13,143 nt of DNA from Gammaproteobacteria bacterium. Lineage in GTDB: Bacteria; Pseudomonadota; Gammaproteobacteria; Arenicellales; Poriferihabitantaceae. The DNA lies in the NCBI GenBank assembly GCA_009839585.1, contig VXPI01000299.1, positions 1 through 13,143 of the forward strand. Reading direction: 5' to 3'. Shown here one piece after another: positions 1 to 7,477 of the stretch. Numbering within the stretch: position 1 is the first letter of the stretch; every line of letters starts with the position of its first letter. The position numbers and the translations under genes are program-made. The notes below the pieces were generated by a model. It was given only the letters and a program-made list of their open reading frames with translations. It did not search any database and was not told the DNA's origin.

Positions 1-735
1 GATCTGGCACGAGCATTGGACTACGGACAATTACCCCTTGCATGCACATCTGTTGACCCTGAATTATTTCTGCAAAGCTATGTAAAAACCTACTTGCAGG
101 AAGAAATCCAGATGGAGGGACTGACCCGTAATCTGCCAGCATTTGCCCGGTTTTTGGAGGCGGCATCTTTTTCGCAAGGCTCGCTACTCAATGTATCGTC
201 TATTGCAAGGGATTGTGCTGTAAAACGCAAGGTGGTTGAGAACTACTTTTCAATACTGAGAGATACTCTAATTTCATGCGAAATCCCGGTATTTCGCAAA
301 AGAGCAAAACGCGACACTACACAAAGCGCCAAGTTTTATTTTTTTGATGCCGGGGTGTTTCGCACATTGCGGCCGGCCGGTCCATATGACAGCGATACCG
401 AGGCACGGGGTATCGCTCTGGAGACGCTTGTTCTTCAGGAAGTTATTGCCTTGAATAGCTATAGGCGCTGGAATTACAAAATCTACTACTGGCGCACCAG
501 GCTTGGAAAGGAAGTGGATTTTGTGCTTTACGGAAAACGAGGTTTGAAAGCAATTGAAGTCAAACTCTCCAACCGGATCAGAGCTGAAGACTTCATTGGG
601 CTGAAGCAATTCAAGGAAGATTATCCCGAAGCAGACTTGATTTATCTTTACTCGGGAACAAGGCGTTTCCATGAACATGGTGTAGAGATCATCCCTGTTG
701 ACTTGTTCTTCAAGCAAGCCGACAAGGTGATTTGA
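1..735 (+). CDS. DUF4143-type ATPase, C-terminal part (5' end outside window)
   Basis: The frame is open from the first base, so the gene begins upstream; a TTG at 16 is only an internal codon. What is visible (about 244 residues) matches the C-terminal half of the AAA_14/DUF4143 family: a helical segment (SYVKTYLQEEI), a winged-helix-like part (SIARDCAVKRKVVENYFSILRDTLI), then FYFFDAGVFRTL and a nuclease-like end with EVDFVL and, about ten residues later, AIEVKLS. That last pair resembles the acidic and E-x-K positions of PD-(D/E)xK folds. The N-terminal P-loop ATPase domain must lie before base 1 and cannot be checked. Family members are common in accessory DNA; their function is poorly known and some have been suggested to be toxin- or defence-linked. 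The gene ends at TGA 733-735 inside a stem-loop. Family assignment is fairly sure; function is not. Confidence 0.85.
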   Translation, partial: DLARALDYGQLPLACTSVDPELFLQSYVKTYLQEEIQMEGLTRNLPAFARFLEAASFSQGSLLNVSSIARDCAVKRKVVENYFSILRDTLISCEIPVFRKRAKRDTTQSAKFYFFDAGVFRTLRPAGPYDSDTEARGIALETLVLQEVIALNSYRRWNYKIYYWRTRLGKEVDFVLYGKRGLKAIEVKLSNRIRAEDFIGLKQFKEDYPEADLIYLYSGTRRFHEHGVEIIPVDLFFKQADKVI

Positions 736-768
736 GCCAAACATGTGCACCTCTGCAGGTTTGGTTCA
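733..768 (+). terminator. Stem-loop at the end of the DUF4143 gene
   Basis: TGAGCCAAAC (733-742) pairs with GTTTGGTTCA (759-768): ten pairs including one G-U, around a 16-nt loop. The stop codon forms the base of the stem. No run of T follows, so it is not a classical intrinsic terminator; it may protect the mRNA 3' end or be a weak terminator. Confidence 0.35.
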
Positions 769-1191
769 TGACCCTCATTGAACAAGACTGGAGACCCTTG
801 GACACCATTACCAGATCAATGCCAAACCGACCTGTCTTCCGAGGACAGACATGCCAGCATAACAATCATAAACAGCAATCTGATTGATGCATTCCTGTCA
901 GACGGAATCGACAGGGCAATCGAGGAACCGGGACGGCTTGAGGAGTTCAAGCCAAGCCATCCACCAGTTGCGTCGGCGAAGCTGCTGGTTGAAATACCGG
1001 AGCTGCCTGCCCTTTTGGCAAGGGGCCAAGCAGAGGAATCGCTGCCAGGCAGCGTCCACTGGAAATGGCGGAATGCCCGTCTTGCGAACCTTGTTTTCAA
1101 GGGAAGGTGCTCGAATCAGGACAGTACCCCCTGCACAATCACTCATCGCAAAAACAGCAAACTATACATATAATTCATGAAACAACTGTTT
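769..1191. other. No convincing gene
   Basis: Overlapping open frames exist on both strands (for example 778-1173 plus, 898-1146 minus). None has a clear ribosome site, a recognisable motif or protein-like composition. The plus frame starts at a TTG and ends in low-quality residues. This may be decayed accessory DNA; I cannot assign its origin. Confidence 0.5.
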
Positions 1192-1230
1192 TGCACAAGT
1201 TTTTCATGGAATGCACACGCTTTTCATGAG
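1192..1230. repeat. Tandem imperfect 19-20 bp repeat upstream of fic
   Basis: TGCACAAGTTTTTCATGGA (from 1192) is repeated 20 bp later as TGCACACGCTTTTCATGAG (from 1212), 15 of 19 bases identical. An 8-bp palindrome TTCATGAA lies just upstream at 1174-1181 and shares the TTCATG core. The array ends 11 bp before the fic start codon, a position suited to an operator or promoter-overlapping regulator site. Two copies about two helical turns apart fit protein binding, but no regulator gene is visible next to it. Confidence 0.45.
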
Positions 1231-1241
1231 ATATTGATGAC

Positions 1242-2736
1242 ATGATTAAAAGAGCCTTGCCTGAGACTGGTGCCCATCTAGCGGGCTATGCCTACCTGAT
1301 AAGTCATCATGATCTTGATTCTCCTGCACCCATGATACTGTCTGCAATTGGCAAAAAGCATACAAGATACGAGACAGACAGCTGGCGTGTACTGACCCCC
1401 CGCCATGCTCCGGAAGATGGCTTGTACGGTCATCTTGCATTTGCACTTCGCTATGAAGGAATTGATCTTTCCGTGTTAAGCGCATTGTTCCAGAAAATCT
1501 CTCCAGCGGAAATTGAGCGGATTATCCGGAACAAGCCAGCAGGCCGTTATGCGCGGCGCATATGGTTCCTGTTTGAGTATTTGACCGATAAGACGTTGGA
1601 TGTCAGGGATATAGGAAAGCGTGAATATGTTGATCTTGTTGATTCGAAAATCCAGTATCCCGGGCCATCCCGCCCCTCAAGAAGACATCGTATTAACAAC
1701 AATCTTTCACTTTTGCCCTCTTGTCAGGCGCACAGAAAGGCTTGATTTCTTGATAAGGCAGAACCTGTCTCAGGAAGTGCTAAAAAATGTTGACAGTATC
1801 GACCCTGAGGTGTTAAGGCGTGCCACCAGTTTCTTGTTACTGGAAGATTCAAAAGCGTCATATGCTATTGAGGGCGAAACACCACCGGGTAACCGTGCAG
1901 AAAATTGGGGACGGGTTATCGGCCAGGCAGGCAAGAGAGGGTTATCCAGGGACGAATTCGAGCATCTACAAAAGGAGGTTATCGTTGATAGCCGGTTTGT
2001 CCATGCCGGCTACCGGCATGAAGGCGGCTTTATCGGTAGCCGTGACCGCTCAACGCTTATGCCGATACCAAGTCATATTTCAGCCAGGCATCAAGATCTG
2101 GACACCTTGATGGAAGGGCTCATTGAAACGCTGGAACTTCTCAGGCACAGTGATTTCCCACCCGTATTGGCGGCAACGCTTATCGCATTTGGATTTGTGT
2201 TTATTCACCCGTTTGAGGATGGGAATGGTCGTCTACACAGATATCTGCTGCATCATGTATTGGCAGATACGGGGTTTACTCCAGATGGACTGGCATTTCC
2301 CGTGTCGACTGTAATCCTGCAACGCATCAATGATTATGTTACGGCACTGGAAGCCTACTCGAGGCCACGCCTGGCTTTTATTGAATGGCGTCCCACCGAC
2401 AAGGGCAATGTCGAGGTTCTCAACGAAACGATTGACCTTTATCGCTATTTTGACGCAACCCCCCAGGCTGAGTTTTTTTACGAATGTGTACATGAGACCA
2501 TCACGAATCTACTTCCCGGTGAGATCAAGTATCTCCAACAGTACGATGCCATGAAGGCCTTTGTAAATGCTTACGTTGATATGCCTGACCGTACAACAGA
2601 CCTGCTGGTACTGTTCCTGCTTCAAAATGATGGAGTACTTTCAAAACGTGCTCGTAACAGGGAATTCCGAAACCTGTCAGATGAAGAGGTACGGGTATTT
2701 GAAAACCGGTTCAGAGAGATTTTCAAGGAATCATGA
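1242..2736 (+). pseudogene. fic: Fic-family adenylyltransferase gene, frameshifted
   Basis: Fic enzymes transfer AMP (or another nucleotide) from ATP to a target protein. The gene lies in two frames. The piece 1242-about 1710 carries the N-terminal region (GAHLAGYAYLI to RRHRINNNL). The reading then continues in another frame from about 1711 (FCPLVRRTERLDFL) to TGA 2734-2736. Related proteins read roughly NNLPGTRDFCPL across this point, so a short deletion of about 11 bases would explain the break; a single-base sequencing error would not. The second piece keeps a complete catalytic motif HPFEDGNGR (2206-2232). It also keeps an SYAIEG motif (1858-1875) matching the (S/T)xxxE(G/N) inhibitory helix of class II Fic proteins, which comes before the Fic core. 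A start at ATG 1621 or 1627 could in principle yield a 371-residue protein with both motifs. The N-terminal break makes loss of the normal product likely. Confidence 0.85.
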
Positions 2737-2843
2737 TCAATAATGATGACGTGATGGCGTTAGGTATTGAGCAAGACTGCGGTAGCCGGCTGGTCGCACG
2801 AATCAGGACCCTTGCGGCCAACATCCCCGTCAATATCTGTTGA
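2733..2843 (+). CDS. Tiny ORF overlapping the fic stop codon (36 aa, possible remnant)
   Basis: An ATG at 2733 overlaps the fic TGA as ATGA, the usual arrangement of translationally coupled genes. The frame runs 36 codons (begins MINNDDVMALGIEQDCGSR) to TGA 2841-2843. The composition looks protein-like (DCGSRLVARIRTLAANIPVN), but I do not recognise it and it has no ribosome site of its own. It could be the first codons of a gene that once followed fic and was cut, or chance. Confidence 0.2.
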   Translation: MINNDDVMALGIEQDCGSRLVARIRTLAANIPVNIC

Positions 2844-3399
2844 CGGCTTACTACCCTTGATTTCACCTTGTGGACTGGATTGACAGTAATTTCAGTACGC
2901 TGGGATTCCAGACGTGATGTCCAAGATTATGCATTGAAATCTCTTCTGTCCTGCACATGGCGTGAATGCGTCTCAACTGGTGTAAGCGACCACCAGGCCA
3001 TGCATGAATCCGGCCAGCCCCATGCCTCTCACCAGGTCCTGAATTTACCCGGTCCCAGGCCATGAACGCATAAAATGTCATCTGATTCAAGCAAACGGTT
3101 GTTTCTCTGCTGGCTCTCGCTCTGGCATTGGTTACTTCACCAGGATGAAATACCATGGATAGGTCAATACAAACTGACACCATGAATATCTTGTTAACCG
3201 GACTGGATGTGTGCAAGGTGGACTGGATTGAAGCTCAGCGCACATTTCAGCAGTTGCTAATCAATAGCATGAACCTGTCTGAATCGCATCTTTCAAGCAT
3301 ATTTGCAACTGTATTTTCATTTTTGAGAAAGTCTCTTTCCTTCATCTACTCCAAACTGCACATTCATGATTTGTAGAGTGTGTACTTGAGTCCTGCGGA
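2844..3399. other. No convincing gene
   Basis: Open frames on both strands (2868-3065 plus, 3155-3376 plus, 2863-3216 minus) overlap each other, lack ribosome sites and show no known motif. I see no repeat or RNA gene. It separates the fic remnant from the regulatory region of the Cpx-like operon. Confidence 0.5.
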
Positions 3400-3417
3400 T
3401 TTACACAATCTTTACAC
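3400..3417 (-). promoter_or_regulatory. CpxR-box-like direct repeat
   Basis: TTTACAC (3400-3406), AATC, TTTACAC (3411-3417): a perfect 7-bp direct repeat with an 11-bp period. On the minus strand the core reads GTAAA-N6-GTAAA, which fits the CpxR consensus GTAAA-N(4-8)-GTAAA. It lies about 90 bp before the cpxP-like start codon and about 30 bp before a possible -10 box. The placement suggests autoregulation by the response regulator encoded downstream. The sequence is direct observation; the role is inferred. Confidence 0.55.
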
Positions 3418-3448
3418 TTCCCTGACCCCCTCTTTGCAAAACGTTCCT

Positions 3449-3454
3449 GATAAT
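3449..3454 (+). promoter_or_regulatory. Possible -10 box of the Cpx-like operon
   Basis: GATAAT differs from TATAAT at one base. No good -35 lies 16-18 bp upstream (the region is CCCCCT-like), which fits a promoter that needs an activator bound at the repeat 3400-3417. Assignment is by sequence match only. Confidence 0.3.
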
Positions 3455-3506
3455 TCATTGTACAGACTTTATCCATAAATCCAACTTTCCAGCGAGAAAA
3501 AATCTC

Positions 3507-3956
3507 ATGACCAAACGAAAAATTATCATCATTACAACAACAGCAATTCTGGTCGTATCTTCGGTAGTCTACGCGCACTGGCATGGCCACCGCCTTGATT
3601 CCGAACATGCCATCGAGCACATAGTTTCGAAGATGGATCGACACCTTGAGTTGAGCGACCAGCAGGAAGACGAAATCGAACTTGTTCTTGAATCGAACAC
3701 TGGCGAATTGTCGGAATTGCGGGAATCGGGGTTGTTAATCCGGAATCGAATACTGGCACTCGACCCCGAATCGGAATCCTATCAGGAAGATGTCCAGGCG
3801 CTGGCAAACGAACTGGCAACTCTGGTTAGGGATAAAACCCTGGCCACGGCAGATGTAGTGAGAGAGGTATACGGAATCCTTGAACCAGATCAACAGGCCG
3901 AAGCTAGGGAAATCCTGTCTAGTCGAATGGGCCATCGGCATAAAAAGGAAGGATAG
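3507..3956 (+). CDS. Spy/CpxP-family periplasmic protein
   Basis: A 149-residue protein with a signal peptide (TKRK, then a hydrophobic stretch 6-22, likely cut after VYA at residue 23). The mature part is a helical, charged protein with two LTxxQ-like motifs, LSDQQ (49-53) and LEPDQQ (125-130), the hallmark of the Spy/CpxP/ZraP group. Family members act in the periplasm as chaperones or stress sensors, and CpxP restrains the CpxA kinase. Histidines cluster at both ends of the mature protein (HWHGH at 24-28, GHRHKK at 142-147), so metal binding as in ZraP/CnrX relatives is possible. The stop TAG shares its G with the GTG start of the regulator gene. In E. coli cpxP is divergent from cpxRA; here it leads the same operon. 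The family is clear; which member it is equivalent to is inferred from the neighbours. Confidence 0.85.
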   Translation: MTKRKIIIITTTAILVVSSVVYAHWHGHRLDSEHAIEHIVSKMDRHLELSDQQEDEIELVLESNTGELSELRESGLLIRNRILALDPESESYQEDVQALANELATLVRDKTLATADVVREVYGILEPDQQAEAREILSSRMGHRHKKEG

Positions 3957-4807
3957 TGAAAAACCGGGGCATGGACCGCCCGTTCATGAATGAATCCCGC
4001 CGGTATATTACTGGCGGGGCCATTCATGCTAACCTACCCACACCACAGCAGACATCCTGTCCATTGAGCCGTCTCGAATTTGATCCTGCACAGATACGAC
4101 TACTCCTTGTCGATGATGACAAGGTTCTGTCCGAGATGCTCAAGGAATATCTCGAATCCGAACAGTGCCAGGTCATGCTTGCATCAAGCGGACATGAAGC
4201 GGTTCGACTTCTGGGTGAAAAAGAGTTCGATCTTCTCGTCCTCGATATCATGATGCCCGGACCGTCCGGGATTGAGGTCCTGAAACAAATTCGGACAACC
4301 CGTTCAATACCCGTGATCATGCTGACCGCCAGGGGGGATGATCTTGACAGGATTATTGGTCTTGAACTCGGAGCCGATGACTATCTCGCCAAACCCTGCA
4401 ATCCACGAGAACTTTACGCCCGAATCCGGGCTGTCCTAAGGCGGAACGCCCCGCCAGCCATGAAACGACAGCCGAAAATTGATCTCGACGATTTGCGCAT
4501 GATTCCAGAGAGGCGAGAACTGCAGATTCGGATTTCCGATAACTCAAATGGCCATGACCTGATCTCGCTGACGCAAACGGAGTTTGACCTGCTTTATCTG
4601 CTTCTGCAAAATGCCGGCAGTCTGGTCAGCAAATCGGAGATTTCCACCCGTGTGCTGGGGAAGCCCCTTAGCCAATGGGATCGCAGTATCGACATGCATA
4701 TCAGCAATCTTCGAAAAAAACTCGGCAAGCACCATAACGGAAAGGAACGAATTCAGACGCTAAGGGGAAGCGGATATATCTACCGGCCCGGTACGAATGA
4801 GTTATGA
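3956..4807 (+). CDS. cpxR: OmpR/CpxR-class response regulator
   Basis: A two-domain transcription regulator. The receiver domain (about 48-162) has the acidic pair in LVDDD (53-55), the phospho-acceptor D97 (LVLDIMMPG), T124 and K146 (LAKP). The winged-helix DNA-binding domain (about 175-280) has LTQTEFDLLYLLLQNAG, RSIDMHISNLRKKL and the end motif TLRGSGYIY. At 283 residues it is longer than the usual 225-240 because of about 45 extra N-terminal residues if translation starts at GTG 3956. Other starts are ATG 3971, ATG 3986 or TTG 4067, which lies just before the domain. A stem-loop falls inside the extension. The gene overlaps the kinase gene by ATGA. It probably binds the TTTACAC repeat upstream. 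The cpxR name rests on the linked Spy/CpxP and CpxA-like genes. Confidence 0.9.
   Translation: MKNRGMDRPFMNESRRYITGGAIHANLPTPQQTSCPLSRLEFDPAQIRLLLVDDDKVLSEMLKEYLESEQCQVMLASSGHEAVRLLGEKEFDLLVLDIMMPGPSGIEVLKQIRTTRSIPVIMLTARGDDLDRIIGLELGADDYLAKPCNPRELYARIRAVLRRNAPPAMKRQPKIDLDDLRMIPERRELQIRISDNSNGHDLISLTQTEFDLLYLLLQNAGSLVSKSEISTRVLGKPLSQWDRSIDMHISNLRKKLGKHHNGKERIQTLRGSGYIYRPGTNEL
3996..4018 (+). promoter_or_regulatory. GC-rich stem-loop at the cpxP/regulator junction
   Basis: CCCGCCGG (3996-4003) pairs with CTGGCGGG (4011-4018), eight pairs with one G-U, around a 7-nt AT loop. No T run follows. It lies inside the possible N-terminal extension of the regulator. It could be an mRNA processing or stabilising element that gives cpxP-like mRNA a different level from the two-component genes, or a structure hiding a downstream start. 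Confidence 0.4.
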
Positions 4808-6150
4808 AAGCGCTCTTTACAAGAGTGCTTTTGCTGTTGCTGGGATCCTTCACGGTCGTAGCCATCATTGCTGTACTGCTGTTCCATTGGGTCAGCCATG
4901 AAATCGGCCCCGGTGACCTGCATTTGGACAAGTTTTCCCGTCACATCGCGTCAGAACTGGTCTGGGAGCACGAACACGGTGATCTGGAACGATTTAATCA
5001 ACGCCTGCGGAGAAGGCACAATGTGGAATCGTGGATTATTGACGAGGATAACCAGTCGATTAACTCGCAATCACCGCCAGCGGATATTCTTGAAGCCATT
5101 GAGTCTTATCCGACAGTCGTTTTCCCTCAACAGGACGGTTCTGGTGACCGCCGATTCATCTTTGCCCATGAGGTCAGGGGAGACAGGCAAGACTATCGGG
5201 TTATCATTGCTTCCCGCGGACCGCAAAAACCATCCCGAAACCGGTTCGTCTATTTCTGGCTTCCAGTGTTTGTGTTCATTGTCGGGGTGCTCTCTGCCAG
5301 CATTCTGCTTGGCTTTTGGGTTTTACGGCCGGTAAGGGCAATTCGCAAGTCGACCAGCGCCCTGTCCGAGGACAACCTCGAAGTCAAGGTGCCTGCCACA
5401 ATTACCCGTCGCAACGATGCATTCGGTGAGCTTGGTCGTGAATTCAACCGTATGACGGAACGCGTCAGCCAGACTGTATCAAATCAGAACCAGCTCTTGA
5501 GAGATGTATCCCACGAATTGCGCTCGCCCCTGGCCCGAATCCAGGTGGCTGCCTCATTGTCTGAACAGAAGACCGGAAAGAGTGCCGAATTATTGCGGAT
5601 ACAGGATGAGGTTGAGCGACTGAACAACCTGATTGAGGATCTTATGAGACTATCAAGGCTGAAGAACGAAGGACACGTCAATATGAAGAAGATGGATCTT
5701 ATGCCGCTTATTGAGACGCTAGTGGAGGACGCAAACTATGAATTCCAGCAACACCAGCGACAAGCGACCCTGTCTGGGCCGGAAGGGCTGCGAATTTTCG
5801 GTCATCGTGAGCTACTGTCGGGCATGTATGAGAATGTCATTCGCAACGGGTTACGATACACGCCAGACGGAGGCTCCGTGAGAGTCGAATGTCGGCTGGA
5901 CGAAAAATGGGCGATCGTTTCCATTGCCGATAACGGGCCGGGTGTGGACGAAACAGACATTGAACGCATCTTTGAGCCATTTTTCAGGGCCGACAAGGCG
6001 AGGGATATATCGTCCGGTCACCATGGAATTGGACTTGCTCTGTCGAAAGCAATTGCCGACCTTCATGGCGGTCAGATCAATGCAGAAAACCTGCCCTCTG
6101 GGGGACTTCGCGTAACCATCAAGATTCCTAGTTCGACAGCCAGAGACTGA
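4804..6150 (+). CDS. cpxA: CpxA-like sensor histidine kinase
   Basis: An inner-membrane sensor kinase of 448 residues. Order: transmembrane helix about 7-29, periplasmic loop about 30-149, second helix about 150-174, HAMP linker (VLRPVRAIRKSTSAL, from 173). The dimerisation/phosphoacceptor domain has SHELRSPLARI with H237. The ATPase domain has the N box ENVIRNGLRYTP (343-354), G1 DNGPG (376-380), F box FEPFF (390-394) and G2 GHHGIGLAL (405-413). All catalytic elements are present, so it should autophosphorylate and pass phosphate to D97 of the regulator. Its ATG overlaps the regulator stop (ATGA), implying coupled translation. The size and ~120-residue periplasmic loop match CpxA, and the Spy/CpxP-like gene in the operon supports this. 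The exact signal is unknown. Confidence 0.92.
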   Translation: MKALFTRVLLLLLGSFTVVAIIAVLLFHWVSHEIGPGDLHLDKFSRHIASELVWEHEHGDLERFNQRLRRRHNVESWIIDEDNQSINSQSPPADILEAIESYPTVVFPQQDGSGDRRFIFAHEVRGDRQDYRVIIASRGPQKPSRNRFVYFWLPVFVFIVGVLSASILLGFWVLRPVRAIRKSTSALSEDNLEVKVPATITRRNDAFGELGREFNRMTERVSQTVSNQNQLLRDVSHELRSPLARIQVAASLSEQKTGKSAELLRIQDEVERLNNLIEDLMRLSRLKNEGHVNMKKMDLMPLIETLVEDANYEFQQHQRQATLSGPEGLRIFGHRELLSGMYENVIRNGLRYTPDGGSVRVECRLDEKWAIVSIADNGPGVDETDIERIFEPFFRADKARDISSGHHGIGLALSKAIADLHGGQINAENLPSGGLRVTIKIPSSTARD

Positions 6151-6159
6151 CAGGCAGGG

Positions 6160-6169
6160 AACCATGGTT
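6160..6169. repeat. Palindrome between convergent genes
   Basis: AACCATGGTT is a perfect 10-bp palindrome in the 17-bp gap between the kinase stop and the cytochrome b stop, touching the latter. It has no loop or T run, so a terminator role is doubtful; this size can occur by chance. Confidence 0.2.
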
Positions 6170-6758
6170 ATCGATTGCGCTTAACCAGTTTCTTTCCTGT
6201 AATCATTGCAATGACAAGATTCTCGCGCTTCCATATCCTGTAAAACAACATGATGCTGACATGCATCACAAACAACACCAGGATTGCTTTTGCTCCATAA
6301 TGGTGAAACCGGGTTGCCATACGATTCGTGTCGGATGAAACCCAGGCAGCCAGCGGGCCTTCAAAAAACAACCCGTCATCAACCGACATCAGGCCAGTTG
6401 TGAACTGCCAAGCCAGACAAAGCAAAATGGCAATTGTCGCCCAACCACCCATTGGAGAGTGCCCACAACTACCACTTGGGCGTCTTTCAAACAGGATTCC
6501 AAGATAAGCAATCACCGCCCGAGGACCAGATACCAGAACAGAAAACCGAACCGGACCCGCAAACCCAAGGATAACTCGAACCAGCAATAATCCGCCAGTG
6601 CAATATCCAGCATATAAATGCCATTGCATGATCGAGAAGGTTCGAAACTCTCCCAGCAACCAACCCGATATCACCGAAAAAGCCAATGACCAGTGCCAAA
6701 TCCGGATCGGCATCCCCCAGACATGCTCGTGGGCATAGCCTTCGGGCACCACCTTCAT
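6168..6758 (-). CDS. Di-haem cytochrome b561 family membrane protein
   Basis: A four-helix integral membrane cytochrome of the bacterial b561 / Ni-Fe-hydrogenase cytochrome b type. The open frame extends to GTG 6797, but ATG 6758 (residue 14 of the long form) is preferred: GAGAG precedes it, and the domain begins right after with VWGMPIRIWHW. In long-form numbering the four haem-ligand histidines are present: H35 (RIWHW), H60 (MQWHLYAG), H165 or H166 (RFHHYGAKAI) and H179 (VMHV). The family motif GHSPMGGW (112-119) is also kept. Helices lie at about 36-50, 62-80, 117-136 and 169-187. It follows the cytochrome c' gene on the same strand after about 150 bp. Such pairs move electrons between the quinone pool and a periplasmic c-type cytochrome; donor and acceptor here are not known. 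Confidence 0.88.
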   Translation of the reverse strand: MKVVPEGYAHEHVWGMPIRIWHWSLAFSVISGWLLGEFRTFSIMQWHLYAGYCTGGLLLVRVILGFAGPVRFSVLVSGPRAVIAYLGILFERRPSGSCGHSPMGGWATIAILLCLAWQFTTGLMSVDDGLFFEGPLAAWVSSDTNRMATRFHHYGAKAILVLFVMHVSIMLFYRIWKRENLVIAMITGKKLVKRNR

Positions 6759-6907
6759 GTTCACTCTCGAAAGACTTCCAATGAAAAACAAGGGCACTTC
6801 ATCAAATCGGGGGAAGCAACCCGTTGCCTGTCAGAATTTCGGTTGTCGGCCATTTCAGATCCTGAAAGGCTGAAATAAGAGTACTCCGGAAATGCCTTAT
6901 CCGGTTG

Positions 6908-7378
6908 TTAATCTGCACGGTAACTGTCGTGACAACCCTTGCAGCTTTTGCCAAGACCGCCAACAGCCGATCGAAGTGCATTCAATCCACCACCGGCAGA
7001 TTCTGCGATTTGGGCTACAGCACTGGCGTACGTCTTTTCAGCCTCCTCTGCGCCATCAGTATCAAGCCACCATTCGGGGAGTGTCCCGCTAAAATCCGGA
7101 TAAGCCTCATAGTCTGACCCGTCAGGCCACATACCACGATCAGTGGTATCTAGCTCAGCCTTGAGGCTGTTTGCGAGAGCGCTGGCCCAATCTGCATCAT
7201 ACTCAATATCTCCTTTGGCCATGCCGAATAAAGGACCGGCATACCATGAACGCAATGTCATTACAGCATGCCTGGCTTCAATCGCTTTTTTGACTGGGTC
7301 TCTTTCAGCAACATGTGCGGTCGTACTGAAGGCAATGGTCATGGTTATGACCGGTAGTAATAATAGGATCTTTCTCAT
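6908..7378 (-). CDS. Cytochrome c' / c-556 family protein
   Basis: A 156-residue exported cytochrome. A signal peptide (MRKILLLLPVITMTIAFS, cleavage around 21-24) is followed by a four-helix-bundle domain. The haem site CKGCH is near the C-terminus (146-150), as is typical of class II cytochromes c. Other family features are ARHAVMTLRSWYAGPLFGMAKG (35-56) and a Trp-rich stretch PEWWLDTDG (101-109). M40 or a neighbour may be the sixth ligand, which would make it c-556-like (electron transfer) rather than a five-coordinate c' that binds NO. It acts in the periplasm, is matured by the Ccm machinery, and is probably the partner of the cytochrome b561 encoded downstream. Ribosome-site candidates on the minus strand are GGGA and GAAAG just before the ATG. 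Confidence 0.9.
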   Translation of the reverse strand: MRKILLLLPVITMTIAFSTTAHVAERDPVKKAIEARHAVMTLRSWYAGPLFGMAKGDIEYDADWASALANSLKAELDTTDRGMWPDGSDYEAYPDFSGTLPEWWLDTDGAEEAEKTYASAVAQIAESAGGGLNALRSAVGGLGKSCKGCHDSYRAD

Positions 7379-7471
7379 CTTTCAGTCCCGTTGCTATGTT
7401 TGATTCCGGATGTGGCGATTATGGCAACCACAGTCAGCGATACTCACCGCATCCGATTAGTTCTCAACTAC

Positions 7472-7477
7472 ATTATA
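7472..7477 (-). promoter_or_regulatory. Possible -10 box for the cytochrome c'-b561 pair
   Basis: The minus strand reads a perfect TATAAT here, about 95 bp before the cytochrome c' start. The -35 position is poor (TCCATT at 17 bp), so a regulator may be needed. This is a sequence match only. Confidence 0.3.

Noticed and set aside
274..750. 158-codon minus-strand ORF
   Set aside because: Lies entirely over the clear DUF4143 frame on the plus strand; no motif and no ribosome site.
778..1173. 131-codon plus-strand ORF after the DUF4143 gene
   Set aside because: TTG start, no ribosome site, no recognisable domain, and competing frames on both strands; treated as non-coding or decayed.
2863..3216. 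117-codon minus-strand ORF
   Set aside because: Overlaps equally weak plus-strand frames, unlikely composition, no family resemblance.
6150..6180. Bidirectional terminator between the kinase and cytochrome b genes
   Set aside because: Only a 10-bp palindrome without loop or T run is present.
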